Assembly: GCA_033807695.1 (NCBI GenBank)
Contig: CM066303.1
Location: 4,154,001 to 4,218,000, forward strand
DNA from: Daedaleopsis sinensis
Taxonomy: Eukaryota; Basidiomycota; Agaricomycetes; Polyporales; Polyporaceae
DNA: 64,000 nucleotides
Reading direction: 5' to 3'
Shown here: positions 12,547-25,652 of the stretch, one piece after another
Layout: each line of letters starts with the position of its first letter
How positions within the stretch are numbered: position 1 is the first letter of the stretch
Made by a program: the position numbers and the translations under genes
The notes under the pieces: generated by a model
The model's input: the letters and a program-made list of their open reading frames with translations, nothing else
Database searches by the model: none
What the model was told of the DNA's origin: nothing

Positions 12547-15500
12547 ATGGTCGACATAACAGTTCGGAAACGTCCACGGACGGAGGCCGTCGTAACGCAG
12601 CGCAAATTTTTCAAGAAAACGGCGAGGGGAAAGGTTATCAAAGGTGAGTTCTATCGGTCATATGAAGTGCGGGAATGAACTGAGATGCGTGTACAGTCCT
12701 TCGCGAACGGTACCTTCGCGACGATGTCGTATGCGGCATTCACAGCTGCAAGCTCTGCGCGAGCGAACAGGACACCGTCCTCCCATCCTCAGGGTCATTG
12801 GAGCATCCGGCATTCCCTAACGGACATTTCGTGCTACCTGACACGAACGTTTTCCTCGCACAAGTCAGTATTCTATCTGAAATCCTACTGGAACATGTCG
12901 TCATACAATTGGACTCTACACTGGATCCCAATTACTCATGCACGGGCATCCAGATGGACTTAATGGAGTCATCGTCGTTCAACCCCCCCGTGATCCTTCT
13001 GCAAACGGTTATGGAGGAAGTCAGACATCGTTCGCTTCCGCTGTACAGCCGTCTAAAGGCACTTGTGAAGGCCGACGACAAGAAGATATGGGTGTTTTAC
13101 AACGAATATCGCTCGTGAGCTTACTTTGCGTGTTGCGCTCTCGAGAATATGAACGACGGCCTTAGGGAGACTGCTATCATACGCGAGGAGGGGGAGTCAC
13201 CCAATGATCGCAATGACAGAGGTATTCAACAGACAGGCGTCCCCTTCGTCGTCAGTCAAGCTGAGTCAATTGCAGGGATCCGCAAAGCCACTGCGTGGTA
13301 CAATACCCATTTATCGCTCGCCCGCCCGCCAATACGCGGACAGTCCAAAGCGCCCCTGCCAGTTGTCGTCTTACTGACCGATGACGTCGCCAACCGTCAA
13401 AAGGCCGAGAAGGAAGGACTGTCTTGCACGTCTGGTGCGTAGAGTCTCAATGTCGCATCCCCGTCGCATCAGGAGGTGACCAGCCGATCGATGCCTGAAC
13501 CTTGTTCGGCAACTTTCGCATGAAAGAGGAACGGCCGTTCGGAGCATGCCAAATTGTGATTGTACGCGGACCTTGTGCTCCGGACAGACATGCACGTGTC
13601 CTCGAGGCTAGTTTGTGCGACGCTGAGAACATGGGTTCACCGACGGGATGACACGTTGCCCCAACTTCTCCCGCTACCGCGTGACTATTCAACTCTGTTC
13701 TCGCTACACCCGCGGAAACGGACATGCGAGCTTGAATGCTCTCCGTATCTTCGAATTTGCGGTCTGGCAGCATGGGTTAGACTATCTCACTGATCATTCA
13801 TATTAGTTCGCAAATATGTGGAAGGCTTGAAGAACTCGAGTCAACTCCTGGATTTGCTTTCAGCTTCTGGCTCAGATAGCTTAGAGCCGACAGCGGCTGC
13901 TGCCGCTCGGCAAGCGCTATACCCCGATGTCAGTACTCATGATCGTTTCGGGAGTACATTGCTCATCCCCCCTTGAACAGTATCTTCCCATGGCGACTTT
14001 GCTTGCCGGGGTTAAATCAGGTGAATTGCATCAGGGGCACTTCAATGCAAATCAGTACAACTATCTCGAGGTACGTCGTTTTATATTACACTTTCAGTTA
14101 AGTTATAGACGGTGCTTCCAGGGAAGCGTGCCGATCCCCGCTTTCGACCGGCCTGTCTTGCTCGTGGGCCGGGAGCACATGAACCGCGCTGTTCAAGGGG
14201 ACATCGTGGCGGTAGAAGTGTTCGATGAGAAAGACTGGAAGGCACCAGGGGACGAGGTCGTAGACCAAGAAGGTGAGGAGCCTTAGTCAACGCCTAATAA
14301 GCGATTGACTTAAACTATGAATAGCTACCCTCAAGAACGATGATGCAGAAGATTCCGAAGATGAGGGTGAAAGCGACGAACTGCGAACGGAGCGCAAGGT
14401 GCTCCACGCCGAGACGGCCAAACCTGCCGCTTTTAGCAAGCAGCCCACGGGCCGCGTCGTAGGGATCATCAAGCGGAACTGGAGATCGTACGTGGTGTGT
14501 CGTCTTGGTATTGCTCATACTTACGCTCCCTCTCGCCTCCGCCGGTTCTTGTTGCAGATACGTGTGCCACATAGATAGCACCTCGCTTACATCGACAAAT
14601 CCTACGTCGCTTTCTCAGCAGACAGTGTTCGCAACTCCCGTATCTCGTCTACTACCCCGAATTCGCTTGCGAACTCGCCAGGCCCCAGCGCTTATAGGGC
14701 AAAAGATCCTGGTCACCATTGATCGATGGGAACGCACATCGCGCTATCCTGAAGGACACTTTGTCCGTGCCCTCGGAAAAGTTCAGAGCAAGGAGGCCGA
14801 GCAAGAATCGCTCCTGCTCGAATTCGATGTCCCATACAGGCCTTTCGGCAAAGCCATTCTTGACTGTTTGCCCGTCGAAGGAGACAGCTGGGTGGTACCC
14901 CCGAAGAGTGCGACGGACCCAGACTGGAGGGACAGGGAAGACTTAAGGGATCTAATAATATGCAGCATCGATCCTCCAGGTGCGCAGCCCACGCCTGTTT
15001 GACTTTGGAACCCCCGCCCCTCGAGACTGACACTGTCTGGTCCAGGCTGCCAAGACATCGACGACGCGCTGCACGCACGTCAACTCCCCAATGGCAACAT
15101 AGAGGCTGGCGTCCGTACGTTAGCACCCACCCCGTATCCATTGGGATTTGAATACTGATATGCGAAGCAGACATCGCCGATGTGTCGCACTTCGTACATC
15201 CTGACACTCCCATGGATCACGAAGCCGCTGCTCGTGGGACGACCGTGTACTTGGTCGACAAGCGAATCGATATGTTGCCCGCTCTTCTTGGTACTAATCT
15301 CTGCTCGCTCCGGCCACACGTGGAACGTCTCGCCTTCTCAGTGATTTGGGTGTGTCGTCACGATGAGCATCTTATTTCACATCCGGACTGCTGAATTCCC
15401 TTTCATAGGAACTCTCTCCTGAAGCCGAGACTGTCAACGTGCGCTTTACAAAATCCGTGATAGCCTCCAAATCCGCCTTTACGTACGAGGAGGCTCAAAT

Positions 15501-16830
15501 CCGCAAAGACGACCCGTAGGTCGACGCTGCATGTCCGTGGGACGCTTCTTATCACAATTACAGGAAGCTTTCCGACGGCCTCACCGAGAGCATACGCCTG
15601 CTCAATCACCTGGCTCGCAAGCTCAAGGCTGGCAGAATGGCGGCGGGCGCGTTGAATTTAGCATCCCCCGAAGTCAAAATCCACCTTGACAGCTCCGAAT
15701 CGTCTGACCCCGTTGACGTGGAGCAGAAGGAGCTTCGTGAGACGAACAGTTTGGTCGAGGAGTTCATGCTCCTCGCCAACATAAGCGTGGCAAGGAGGAT
15801 CCAGGAGACGTTCCCACAGACCGCGGTCCTCAGGTTCGTGCACTGTTTGCTTCCCAAGATCGTGCAGTCGCCGATGTGCTGGATTGACCGATAGGCGGCA
15901 TCTACCTCCTCCTCGGACAAATTTTGAGAAGCTGCAGGACATTCTCAAGAAACGGATGGGGATGACACTCGACGTTTCCAGCTCGGGTGCGCTGGCTGCA
16001 TCGCTCGACATGTGTGTGGTGAGCACGTCTGATCGAAGGCTTCATCTTTGTTCCATGTTCACCCTCTCCGCGCAGGACCCTCGTGAACCCGCATTCAATA
16101 CTCTCGTCCGCATCATGGCGACACGGTGCATGTTGTCGGCAGAGTACTTCTGTTCCGGAAGTGTGGCTCGGGACACTTTCGGCCATTATGGACTCGCGAG
16201 CACGATCTACACCCACTTCACGAGTCCGATCAGACGCTACGCAGGTGCGCTCCGTCTTCTGGTGTGGTCGCTTGTAGTCCGTCACTAACGGCCGCGCTCT
16301 AGACGTATTGGCCCATCGCCAACTTGCAGCCGCAATTGGGTATACACCCCTCCACGCTAGCCTCCATTCTAAGTCCCACGTCGAGCGGGTACTCGAGGTC
16401 GTCAACAAGCGTCATCGAATGGCCCAGATGGCGAGCAGGGCGAGCGTGGAGTTCTACGTCGGCCTCGCGCTGAAAGCCCGGAGCGAGAAAGGAACCGTCA
16501 TTGAAGACGCGTTCGTGATTCGAACGTTCAGGAATGGTCTCGGTGTCTTCGTTTCCAGGTACGTGGGTGCCGGGTGTCCCAGGGTTGCGGCATGTCGCGG
16601 GTTCTAACTCTACACGTAGACTGGGTATCGAAGGCCTCGTGACATTCAAGCGCGAGATCCAGTTCGATGCGGAGAACTACACGATCACCGTCTCCGCAGA
16701 TGGACAAGATGTGACAATTGCCGTGTTTGACAAGGTGAAAGTCCTGGTCGAGGTGGAGCAAGACAAGAACACCCAACGTGGCCGCGTCGTGATGACTCTG
16801 GCCCACCCCGTCGATTCGCGCGCTTTGTGA
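12547..16830 (+). CDS. DIS3: Exosome catalytic subunit DIS3/RRP44, 3'-5' exoribonuclease
   Basis: DIS3 is the processive RNase of the nuclear and cytoplasmic exosome. The ATG at 12547 begins [20 protein letters not shown] and exon 1 ends at 12643. Exon 2 gives [20 protein letters not shown], the CR3 cysteine motif and PIN entry, followed by the PIN acidic motif [10 protein letters not shown]. Cold-shock-like segments follow, with [19 protein letters not shown] and [15 protein letters not shown]. The RNB active site is reconstructed as [16 protein letters not shown] near 14960-15075, with the Mg-binding aspartates present, followed by [11 protein letters not shown] and RIDMLP. The RNB end has [12 protein letters not shown] near 16210, then the S1 region ([19 protein letters not shown]) and a stop at 16830. 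Length and domain order are normal. Several introns interrupt the RNB domain. Confidence 0.95.
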
Positions 16831-17479
16831 GGTCAGGGAACAGCTTTACTGCTCAGTGCGTACGATAGTTACATACACCGTCATACTCGTGCTGTTAATA
16901 TACAAACCTGCACTGGACCCTGAGCCTAGGAAGCACGATGGTTCGACCTCCGATCGGGCCCCGGAAATCCGCATTTTCTGTGCGTCTTCGCATAAGAGCT
17001 CTCGGCCCTGGGAAACCGCTGCCCCAGACTCGGAGTAGAGCCGCCGTAGCCAGCTTCCGGAAGCAGCCTGGGGATCTCCGAGTGCGCCCGCTACAACGTT
17101 GCCTACAGTCCGCCAGGTGAGATCTGGCACTTACCCCAAAGGCAAAGCTTGAACGGCAATGTACGAAGCGGTGTGCTACTATTTTCACATCCTTTACCTA
17201 ACCATTATGCATGGAAGCTCCCTCCCCAACGTTGGAACATGGTCACCATAAGGAGACAGTACAACGGGCTGCATGAGGGTCGTTTGGCTTGGGACGCACC
17301 TTCTCGTAAACATTCGCCGGCTGAATCGCGTTCCTACAGAGTGCGAGGCATCACCATCTGCTCAGGGATATGTCCCGGAAATGAAGTGATGAAGGAGTAC
17401 ACGGGGAACGACTCTTGGGCTCACATAAATATGCCCCATGACGCGGCAGAGGTGAGCAGTTCCGTGCGATCTCCTAGCG
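16831..17479. other. Intergenic between DIS3 and the P450
   Basis: This contains the DIS3 3' end and the P450 upstream region. Overlapping open frames around 16895-17634 on both strands have no recognisable domain, and one of them merely runs into the P450 first exon in another frame. Confidence 0.5.
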
Positions 17480-19707
17480 ATGTCTCTCCCTTTCTCCTTC
17501 CAAACTGCGGCCCTCTTAGCGGCCCTCGTTCTCGTCGCAGTCGTCTCTCTCAAGCGGAAGCGTCGCTCGCTTCCACCCGGCCCCCCGGGGCTGCCCATCG
17601 TCGGAAACATCTTCGACGTTCCCAAGGACTTTGAATGGCTTGCTTATGGCCGTTGGGGACGTGAACTCCGTACGTCAACTGCGCCCATTATTGTTCAGTG
17701 GTGACTGACGCCTCTATGTTCCTATAGGGTCCGATGTCATCTACCTCAACCTTGCAGGAACGCCCGTTGTCGTCGTCAATTCCGCTCAAGCCGCGCATGA
17801 GCTGTTCGAGAAACGATCGTCGCTGTATTCGGACAGGTGAGGGCTAGACTTGCGTTCGCATCGCACCTGCAGAGCGCTGAATGTGTTGCAGGACTCGTAT
17901 GCCGATGTTGAATGAATTGTACGTCAACGCCAACTTTCCGTAAATTCATCACTGACTAGCCTCACCTTCAGGGTCGGCTGCGACTGGCACTTCGTGTTCA
18001 TGGGCTATGGCGACGACTGGCGGGAGCGCCGCCGTGTGTTCCATCAGTACTTCCACCCCAGCGCCGCCTTGAAGTACCGCCCAAGGTCCCTCAAGGTTGC
18101 GCGCGAGCTCCTCCAGCGTCTGCTCGAATCGCCCGACGACTTCATGGTCCATCTGCGCCAGTGAGCGATCCTTCTAGTGCTGAGTGGCCGAGCCGATTTT
18201 GATTCCCGGGCTGGGATGGCAGCATGGCAGGATCTCTCATCCTCGGAGTTGCCTACGGCATCGACGTCCAGCCGAAGGACGACCCGTACATCGCGACCGC
18301 CGAGACCGCCCTGTACGCGATGTCCAAGGCCGGGAACGCGGGCGCGTATCTAGTGGATTATGTTCCCATCCGTGAGCTTCTCTCTACTGCACTCCACGTC
18401 GAAGCCGGTGCTCAACGTCTTGCAGTGAAGCACGTCCCGGCCTGGTTCCCTGGCGCTACCTTCAAGCGTCAGGCCGCCGAGTGGAAGAAAGCCACCGATG
18501 CTATGGTCGAGCGTCCGTTCAAGGCAGTCACGAAGGCGATGGTGGGCTTCTCTATTGGACGTTTTAGCTGGCGGACGATCTGACTCCGATGTATAGGCCG
18601 AAGGGAAGGCTACTCCCTCGATGATCTCGACGCTCCTCAACGAGGTGAACGAGGATGAAGACAAGCAGCGGAGGGAGACAGTCATCAGCGGTGTCGCTGC
18701 TGCGGCCTATACTGGTTAGTGTCTATTTCGGACTAGGCGTATTATGTTCTGAACGTTCGACCCAAATATAGGCGGTTCGGACACGGTGTGTATGCTCTGT
18801 TATCATCGATGCGAAAAGACTGACGGATGTGTGCAGACCGTATCCGCGCTAGGTTCTTTCTTCCTCGCGATGCTCCTATACCCGGACATCCAGCGCAAGG
18901 CACAAGCTGAAGTGGACCGAGTGGTTGGTAGGGACCGACTTCCGGACTTCTCTGACGAGCCCTCCCTGCCATACGTGTCCGCGCTTGTAAAGGAGGTTCT
19001 CAGGTGAGCGTGCTTCCAGATCTTCATAATGTCGACCTGGCAACTTACGACTCAACTGCTAGGTGGCGCCCGGTGACACCGCTTGGTAAATTCGTGTTTC
19101 AGTGAATCCTGCACTCACGACGACTGATTATTACGTTGGACTGTAGCTGTGCCCCATCGTCTGACTGCCGACGACGTCTACAACGGTTATCATCTCCCAT
19201 CCGGAGCCATAGTAGTGGGAAACGCATGGTAAGTGACATACCCCTTCTTCCGCCCATGCCGTCACCGAAATTCGTTGTATCGCCAGGGCCATCTTGCACG
19301 ACGAGAAGATGTTCTACGACCCCGAAGAGTTCATCCCGGAGCGCTGGCTCAATGAAGACGGCAGCCTGCGCGAGGACATGCGCGACGCCGAGCTGGCGGC
19401 GTTCGGGTTCGGCAGGAGGATCTGTCCTGGGCGTCATCTCGCCATAGGGTCGATCTGGATTGGGATCGCCTCGACGCTCTCCACATTCAACTTGTACAAG
19501 GCCGTGGACAAGCAAGGCAACGTCGTCGAGCCGAGCGGCGAGTATATCAGTGGACTCGTTACGTGAGTCGATGTAAGCGTCTGGGGCATGGTGATGGAAA
19601 GCTGACACGATGCACATAGGTACCCACGCTCCTTTGAGTGTGTGTTCAGGCCTCGGGCTGATTGCACTGCGAAGATCATCTACAACGGCTTGCAGGAATG
19701 CGACTGA
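17480..19707 (+). CDS. Cytochrome P450 monooxygenase (microsomal, CYP64/CYP5144-like style)
   Basis: This is a heme-thiolate monooxygenase of the ER membrane. The ATG at 17480 opens with an anchor helix ([16 protein letters not shown]), a basic stop-transfer KRKRR and the proline hinge [13 protein letters not shown]. The oxygen-binding I-helix reads GGSDTT (about 18775-18785 plus the next exon). The ExxR motif is KEVLR just before 19005, the following exon starts WRPVTPLAVPHRL, and the PERF-like segment is [13 protein letters not shown]. The heme loop [14 protein letters not shown] (about 19405-19440) carries the axial cysteine. The stop is at 19705-19707. All key residues are present and about a dozen short introns can be placed. 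Substrate is unknown; resemblance to fungal O-methylsterigmatocystin-oxidoreductase-type P450s is inference and says little about chemistry. Confidence 0.94.
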
Positions 19708-19878
19708 GCCTATCAATTTCCCTCCCATCTTCTTTCTCTCGCACATCTTCTCCCTCGCTTTCGATCTGTTCGTTCCAAGTCATTGCACGCGCTGTCGAGT
19801 TTTGAATTGCTTTCACTTTTCGCAAATGCGTTCCGCTTAGGTGTCTGTCTGTACCCCGCTGTATATCCCCCGTCCCTT

Positions 19879-21835
19879 CTACTCTTCCTGATCGTCACCT
19901 GTACTATGCCTGAAACCCCAAAGCTTGATGGATGTATCGACTGCAACCGGCTGGGCCCGGGCGCGTCGTCTCCTCACTTCTTCGGACTTTTGCTCGTTCT
20001 CTGAGCGTTCGCGAGCCTCAACCGTGCTATTCTCGTCCCCCGAATCCGAAGCAGACGACTCCGACTCGGAAGAACTCGAACTCGCCAACGGCAGTTCAGA
20101 GCGGTCGAAATGCCGCGAGCCTGACACCGACAACAGCAACGCTCGTAGGGGGTGGAAGGCCACAGACCCTACAGCATCTGCACCCGTCGTCAGACAACAA
20201 GCTATATCACGGGGCGTGTGGAGGAGCAGGTGGAGGAACAGGTGACAGGCGGCACATACCGCGATGGCCATCGAATTGTATGACGGGCGTGCGGTACCCT
20301 GTTGATTCGCTATGGGGCGTATTCTCGTCCGAGTCCGCATGCGCAGCAAGATCGAAGACGGAAATGCTGCCGTGCTGCGTCGACCACGCGGGAGATGCCA
20401 CGCAGCGTGAGCCACATCAGGTTCCGGGGGCAGACTGGAGCGCAGACTGACCTCATCCCCAACCGCGAGCCACATCCCGCTATAGTCGATGTCGAACCGC
20501 AGCCGCTGATTCGTCGCCGTCGCGCGTGCTTTCCCGCCGTCCCTGTGCGTGGCCGTCGTGTAGATCGCGGACGGCCGGCTCAGGTCACCCCGGAGATCCC
20601 AGCAGTAGATGGGCTCCGTCCGCCGGAAGGATGCGTAGAGCAGATACGGCCTTGCGGGATTGAACAGCAACTGGCGCCCCCTTCTCAGCACGCGTGAGCA
20701 CACGTCCGAGTCGGCCACGCACCTGCGAAACACTGGCACGCACGCCGTACCCCGCTCCACCCTGGGGCCCCTCGGCTCCAACGAACATGACAGGGACCTC
20801 CCCACTCGCTTCTGAGAAGAGCGCGATGTTGGACGAGGTCGGCGCGGAGGGGCTGAAGGAGCCTGCCGCGTACAGGTCGGATGACACGTCTGGGGCGAAC
20901 GCCAGCGCCGAAATGATCCCTGCCGATAAGCATCGTCGTGAGTGTGCGCCCTGGCAAAATGAACGGCGGGAGAACCTTTGAGCCCGTCCCGGCTCTTCTT
21001 CGAAGGCGTTGTGCGCAGACGCGTGCCGTCGCCGGGGCGGTGGACGTCGAAGACCTCGATTGCGTCCTCGAACCCGCAGTACAGTCTAACGCCACAGAGG
21101 CACTGTTACGTACGGCTGCATGCCTGCGGGGCGATCTACGCACCTGTTTGCGCCGACGTTAAACGCCACGCTGTGGGGGGCTATTTGGCGTTCACGGTGA
21201 TCTACGATGCGGTACGACGCCCGCAGCTGCCAAAAGCGTGCGCGGTGAGGATCCGAGGCGAGTGGTCGAACGGACTGAATTCACTTGCCCGCCCATCAGA
21301 AGCATCGAGCAATTTCACCGGGCATTCTCGAACGGAGGCGAGGAAGCAGAAGGAAGCCGGGTCCCGGACGGTTGCGCTCGGATACCACGCGTAGTCGAGG
21401 ATGGGAGCCGGCTGCGTGAACTGTTGCTGCAAAACGGCGTCTGGGTTGATGATCTCAGAAACCCCGAGGGTTTCTGCAGGACTGCGCATGATGAGTGTGG
21501 GTGTAAGGGCTGAATTCATCTAGGTGGGCTGAGAATGGCAGAAGACACTCACAAAGACTGGAACCGGAACGTGCGGTCTTCGCACTGGGCGAGGGCGACC
21601 GACCCATCGGGACACCTGTGCGTGTGTATGTCAGTAAGAGCACTTTTCTATCGAAGATACACGCCCCTACGTGCCATTTCGAAAGTCGCGCGAAGACTGT
21701 CGGATCGCCAGCACGGTCCGGACGGGCCCGCTTTTTCTCAACCTTGGTGGAGTGCAACGTCCGCGGAGGACGAGACATGTCATATGCAGGTGGCGACCAT
21801 GTGGTATTGTGCGATATATCCCGTTCGATACTCAT
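19879..21835 (-). CDS. WD40 protein, WRAP53/TCAB1-like
   Basis: WRAP53/TCAB1 proteins bind CAB-box RNAs and route telomerase and scaRNAs to Cajal bodies; fungal members are less well studied. Blades seen on the minus strand include CPDGSVALAQCEDRTF (about 21560-21610), ILDYAWYPSATVRDPASFCF (about 21400), NRLYCGFEDAIEVFDVHRPG (about 21040-21090) and the hallmark LLYASFRRTEPIYCWDLRGD (about 20580-20640). TNQRLRFDIDYSGMWLAVGD and GSISVFDLA follow. Near the end are SVAFHPLRALLLSVSGSRHF, an acidic Ser/Glu-rich insert and SIKLWGF; the stop is at 19879. The start at 21835 (MSIERDISHNTTWSPPAYDM) is tentative. An intron of about 47 nt near 21615-21665 joins GA to CPDG, and a further 5' exon upstream is possible. 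Confidence 0.8.
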
Positions 21836-22553
21836 GGTCACGCAAACCTGGGAAGTGATCAGTGCGAGATCTCCACGAGGCTGACTTCCACAGGACGAAT
21901 TTGTGATCCACACTCTCAAACTCCTGAGACGGTGTAGCCGAAGAATAGGACCTGAGTGTGAAGGTGGTGGAGAGAATACCTGTAACCTGAACTTAACTGG
22001 TCAGGTTGGTGCACTGGCAGGGAATGTGAATCAAATATAACGTTCTTCCGAGGTACTACTACCGTGACCTCTTGGTCAAGGGCCTCGGCCTCGGAAATGA
22101 TACCCGTGTCATCACTAGCGAGCACAGAAAGGGGATTTTCACGCTCGTACCTTTCTTGAAGTATCAGTTGTACCTACTGCCAGTGAATGTCTTACACTTT
22201 AGAAGCTATGATTGACCGGCGTATTTTCTGAGACTAGGATGGATAAGTAGGGTGTAGAAGACGACATAACTGGTGACATAAAATTGACTGACTGTTAGAG
22301 TTTTGAGTAGCGGCCGGCCGTTTCGGTGCTGTTGTAGTTTGGCTTAACGTGCTGGCTGGTGGCTAAAACAAGTGAAACTCATAAGGGGTCGATGTGCGCC
22401 TATCCCGCGGAGGTTCAAGTGCTTTCAAGATAAGATAATACAGACGCCTATCTAATCAGCATGTCCCACATACCACAGCGCCAAAAGGTTAGTACGCGTC
22501 GTGATCATCGTCTACCACGACGTCCCCTCTCCCTTCTCCGGCGTACTCTCAAC
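21836..22553. other. Divergent spacer between the WD40 gene and CSN3
   Basis: This region is AT-richer than its surroundings. A minus-strand frame at 21916-22125 could be a 5' exon of the WD40 gene but has no ATG at its start and no family motif. The rest is presumably the two promoters. Confidence 0.45.
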
Positions 22554-24792
22554 ATGAATGTCGGCTCGTCCTCGCAAGGTCTGGCTTCTCTGGACGACGT
22601 TCTGACGCATATAACGACCGCCCACAATCCCTCAACCCTGAACAACTACCTCAAGTCCTTCGCCCCAAAGGAAGTTAGAGAGACCATCCTCGCGAGCACC
22701 CTCGGCAGCGGCCAAGACCCCCTAACGGTCCTGGACCCATCACAGAATACGCTCGGATACCTCTACATCCTGTACGTCTCCTGCGCGTGGCCCTGACCTC
22801 CGAGTCAGCATACAAACATCTCCCGCCACAGTTCCGCACGATTGCACTCGACAGCGTCGCCGGCCCCGTCGCTCGCCGCGATAGAGACGTTCTGCAGCAC
22901 CTTCGAGCCGCAGCATGCGCGATTGGCCCCGGATCGTGGTACGTGCTTGAATTCGTGCCATTGTCCGCGGGTGGCGCTGACCAGACTCAGTCACCCAACT
23001 TGCACGAGGGATTGTACGCGCTGCGGAGTCAGCTCACAATGTGAGTCATTTGCTTTGCTTCGTGCATGTTTCGTGTGTCGTTGTCCGAAAGATACCGTGT
23101 ATCAGGTTTGTTGAATGTGGCCGATCTCAAGGATCCGGAGACCTTTCGGAAATCGGCGGTCACGGGACATACCAGCCGATTTCTGAGAGATCTCCAAGCA
23201 CTGGAAGTTCGTCATTTTCGGACAGCTATCCAGCCAGTGAACAGGACGCTGGACATGTCACCGGGCCCGATGGCCGGAAAGTGTCTTGACGGTCTTCGTA
23301 TCATGTTTGTATCCTGCCACAGACCAAAGGCTGCCACATTGTGCAATAGGACACAAGAATTGTTAGGTGATTGCCAAGACACTTTCCGGTTACAGGACTC
23401 AGTTTCTTTCCAACCACCCATTTCCAGGCCCGGAGACCGTTCGGAATTGACGACTCTCCTGCCTTTTGACATATCTGGGAATTTATACCGATCCCGATGG
23501 CACAGCCGAATGCGTGCTGCTTCGGACATGCATATCCAAAACTAACACATATTTTCAGATCAAGTATGCACTATCGCCACTGCTCAGCCTCGTCACCCGC
23601 TATCCGCCACATCTATCGTACCTCACAACACTGCACACGATCTTCGTAAGAGTGGGTATTTTAGCCACCATCTGCCCGATACGTGGTAGCTGATGCGCGC
23701 TCTCTACAGTACTGTGTAGCGACTCGGCATTTCACCGCCGCGTTGCCAGTGTTGTCTGTTCCTATCACCCAAGTGGACACGACCCTTTCAGACTTGCACT
23801 ACAACGACAACCTCGTCTACCACTACTCCGGCGGCATCGCACTCGGGGCCCTGAAGAAGTGGAACGAGGCGGAGGAGTTCTTCGAGATCTGCGTCAGTGC
23901 GCCTGCGCAGGTGCCCGCGGCCATCCAGCTCGAAGCGTTCAAGAAGCTCGTATTGGTGCAGCTGATCCAGTACGGCGAGGTACGCAGACACGCCTCGTGG
24001 GGTATCGGGGTGCTAACGACGCGCATCAGACCGTCTCCCCGCCAAAATACACCCTGCCGGCGATCCCGCGGATGTTCAAGAGCACGCCGTACGCGAACTT
24101 CCTCAAGCTGTACCCGACGCAGATGACCCTCCTCCGCCAGTTCGTCGCCAAGGAGAAGGAGCTGCTCGTGCAGGTCAGCGTCTCTCACCGCGCGTTGTCT
24201 AGCGCGATCTCACGTCGATGTGTAGGAGCGCAATCTGGGGCTGGTCGACCAGGCGATCGAGCGTGCGCCCGTGTGGCTGATCAAGAAACTCACCGCGACG
24301 TACCTCACCCTTGGCCTCGGCGACATCGGCAAGGAGGTCGGGATCGAAAACCCGGAGGAGGTCCGGGCGACCATCCTCTCCATGGTGCGTCCCCCCTTCT
24401 TCCTGTTGTTGCTCGGACAGCAACTGACGTGTGCGCGCGTGCAGATCGAGTCGGGCGAGATCAATGCTAGCATAAGCGCGGACGGGACGGTGACGTTCGC
24501 GGACGCGGTCCCGCAGTTCTCGAAGGAGCAGCTGGACAGGATGCTCGTCGAGGCGCAGAAGACGAGCCAGGAGCTGCTCGAGGTCGAGCGGCACCTGAAC
24601 GCGAGCAAGGAGTACCTCACGAAGGTGCGTGTCTCGTGGCGCGGAGTGTTGTGCTACGCCCGCTGACGAGTGCGTTTTCAGATGATGAAGCACAAGGACG
24701 ACGCGGGGTGGGGCCCGGACGAGGAGATGTTCTCGCACCCGATGGGCATGGGCGGCGGGCATGCGTGGGCGGAGGACGTCGCGTTCATGTGA
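22554..24792 (+). CDS. CSN3: COP9 signalosome subunit 3 (CSN3), PCI protein
   Basis: CSN3 is a PCI-domain scaffold subunit of the COP9 signalosome, which removes NEDD8 from cullin-RING ligases. The ATG at 22554 begins MNVGSSSQGLASLDDVLTHI. Family landmarks are FCSTFEPQHARLAPDR, YALSPLLSLVTRYPPHLSYL (from 23559), YHYSGGIALGALKKWNEAEE with FFEICVSAPAQVPAAIQLEA (about 23815-23940), and YTLPAIPRMFKSTPYANFLK. The PCI winged-helix part then reads WLIKKLTATYLTLGLGDIGK and IESGEINASISADGTVTFAD. The C-terminal helix ends HAWAEDVAFM with TGA at 24790-24792. Introns are about 55-65 nt, except for an approximately 500-nt stretch (about 23041-23558) in which I could place no exon; my boundaries there do not join in frame, so a small exon may be missed. 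An ATG at 22461 in the same frame is less likely. Confidence 0.9.
23274..23389. repeat. 15-bp perfect inverted repeat inside the long CSN3 intron
   Basis: CCGGAAAGTGTCTTG at 23274-23288 is repeated in inverse orientation as CAAGACACTTTCCGG at 23375-23389, with an 86-bp loop. It lies in the unusually long non-coding stretch of CSN3 and could be a decayed MITE or an RNA hairpin. Confidence 0.75.
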
Positions 24793-25431
24793 GCAGCAAT
24801 CGGGACGTGTGTCCTGAAGTACTGACACTGGTCGTATGCCTTGCGATGCATCGATGTAGCAATACTTGTATCATGATCAATTCGTTCAACTTCTGTGGAT
24901 ATGTTGAACCAGAAAGTGGTGATATGCTGGCGAACGATTGTGGGGGCCAGCGATCACTTACATACTTTGGTTCTTGTCGCTGTTATTAGACATTTGAACT
25001 AGTGCTACTCTCCTTCACCATCACCGTTTCTCGAGACCGTAGGCAGGCCCCGATTTTCTTCGGAAGAAAAGGCGCTTCTTGTTGTTGCCTACTCTCTTAA
25101 AGAACGGCCTTTTGAACGGCCCTCACGTGAGAATAGGTAACTACGGCTCGCGGCTTTCCAAGTACTGACTTTCTTTGGCAGATATTTGGGGATTGCCCGC
25201 CGTGTCATGCCTCGGTGTGGAAGGGCGACACGCACAGCTCCCTCTTCTCGCTCTCTCATCCTCCCTTCAAGCGTCACGCGCACGCGTCACGTATCACTCT
25301 CGCACACGAACGACTTTCGTCATCTCTACTCGGTTGCCAGCAATACGATCGACCCTTACATTCCGGTTTTGGTTCCAGATCTGAGCTGACTCGTCACTTT
25401 ACCAATGTATAATGAGAACGACTGTGTCTCG
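24793..25431. other. Intergenic downstream of CSN3
   Basis: CSN3 3' region. No exon or domain is recognised on either strand. Confidence 0.5.
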
Positions 25432-25439
25432 TATAAAAG
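25432..25439 (+). promoter_or_regulatory. TATA-like element
   Basis: TATAAAAG is followed by a pyrimidine-rich stretch and an ATG at 25653. This could drive the small uncertain gene there, or a long leader of the F-box gene further downstream. Confidence 0.35.
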
Positions 25440-25652
25440 GGCGTCGGCCACCAACCTGAGATGTATTTACTCTTTACCCTCCAGTTTTTGAGGCTGTTTC
25501 TCAGTTCAGCTCGCTCCCGCCTTTCCGCTAAGCTTAAAGCGCTTCGCCTCAGTCTTTCCGACGAGTCTTTCGCACTGGCACGTGGTCGCTGTGGTCTCTC
25601 CGAGTACGTGGTCGCCTTTCCCTCTGGGTAGTACTTCTCGCTGCAGCACGAC

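Noticed and set aside
17480..19707. P450 as part of a biosynthetic cluster
   Set aside because: Neighbours are DIS3 and a WD40 housekeeping-type gene; no core synthase or tailoring genes nearby.
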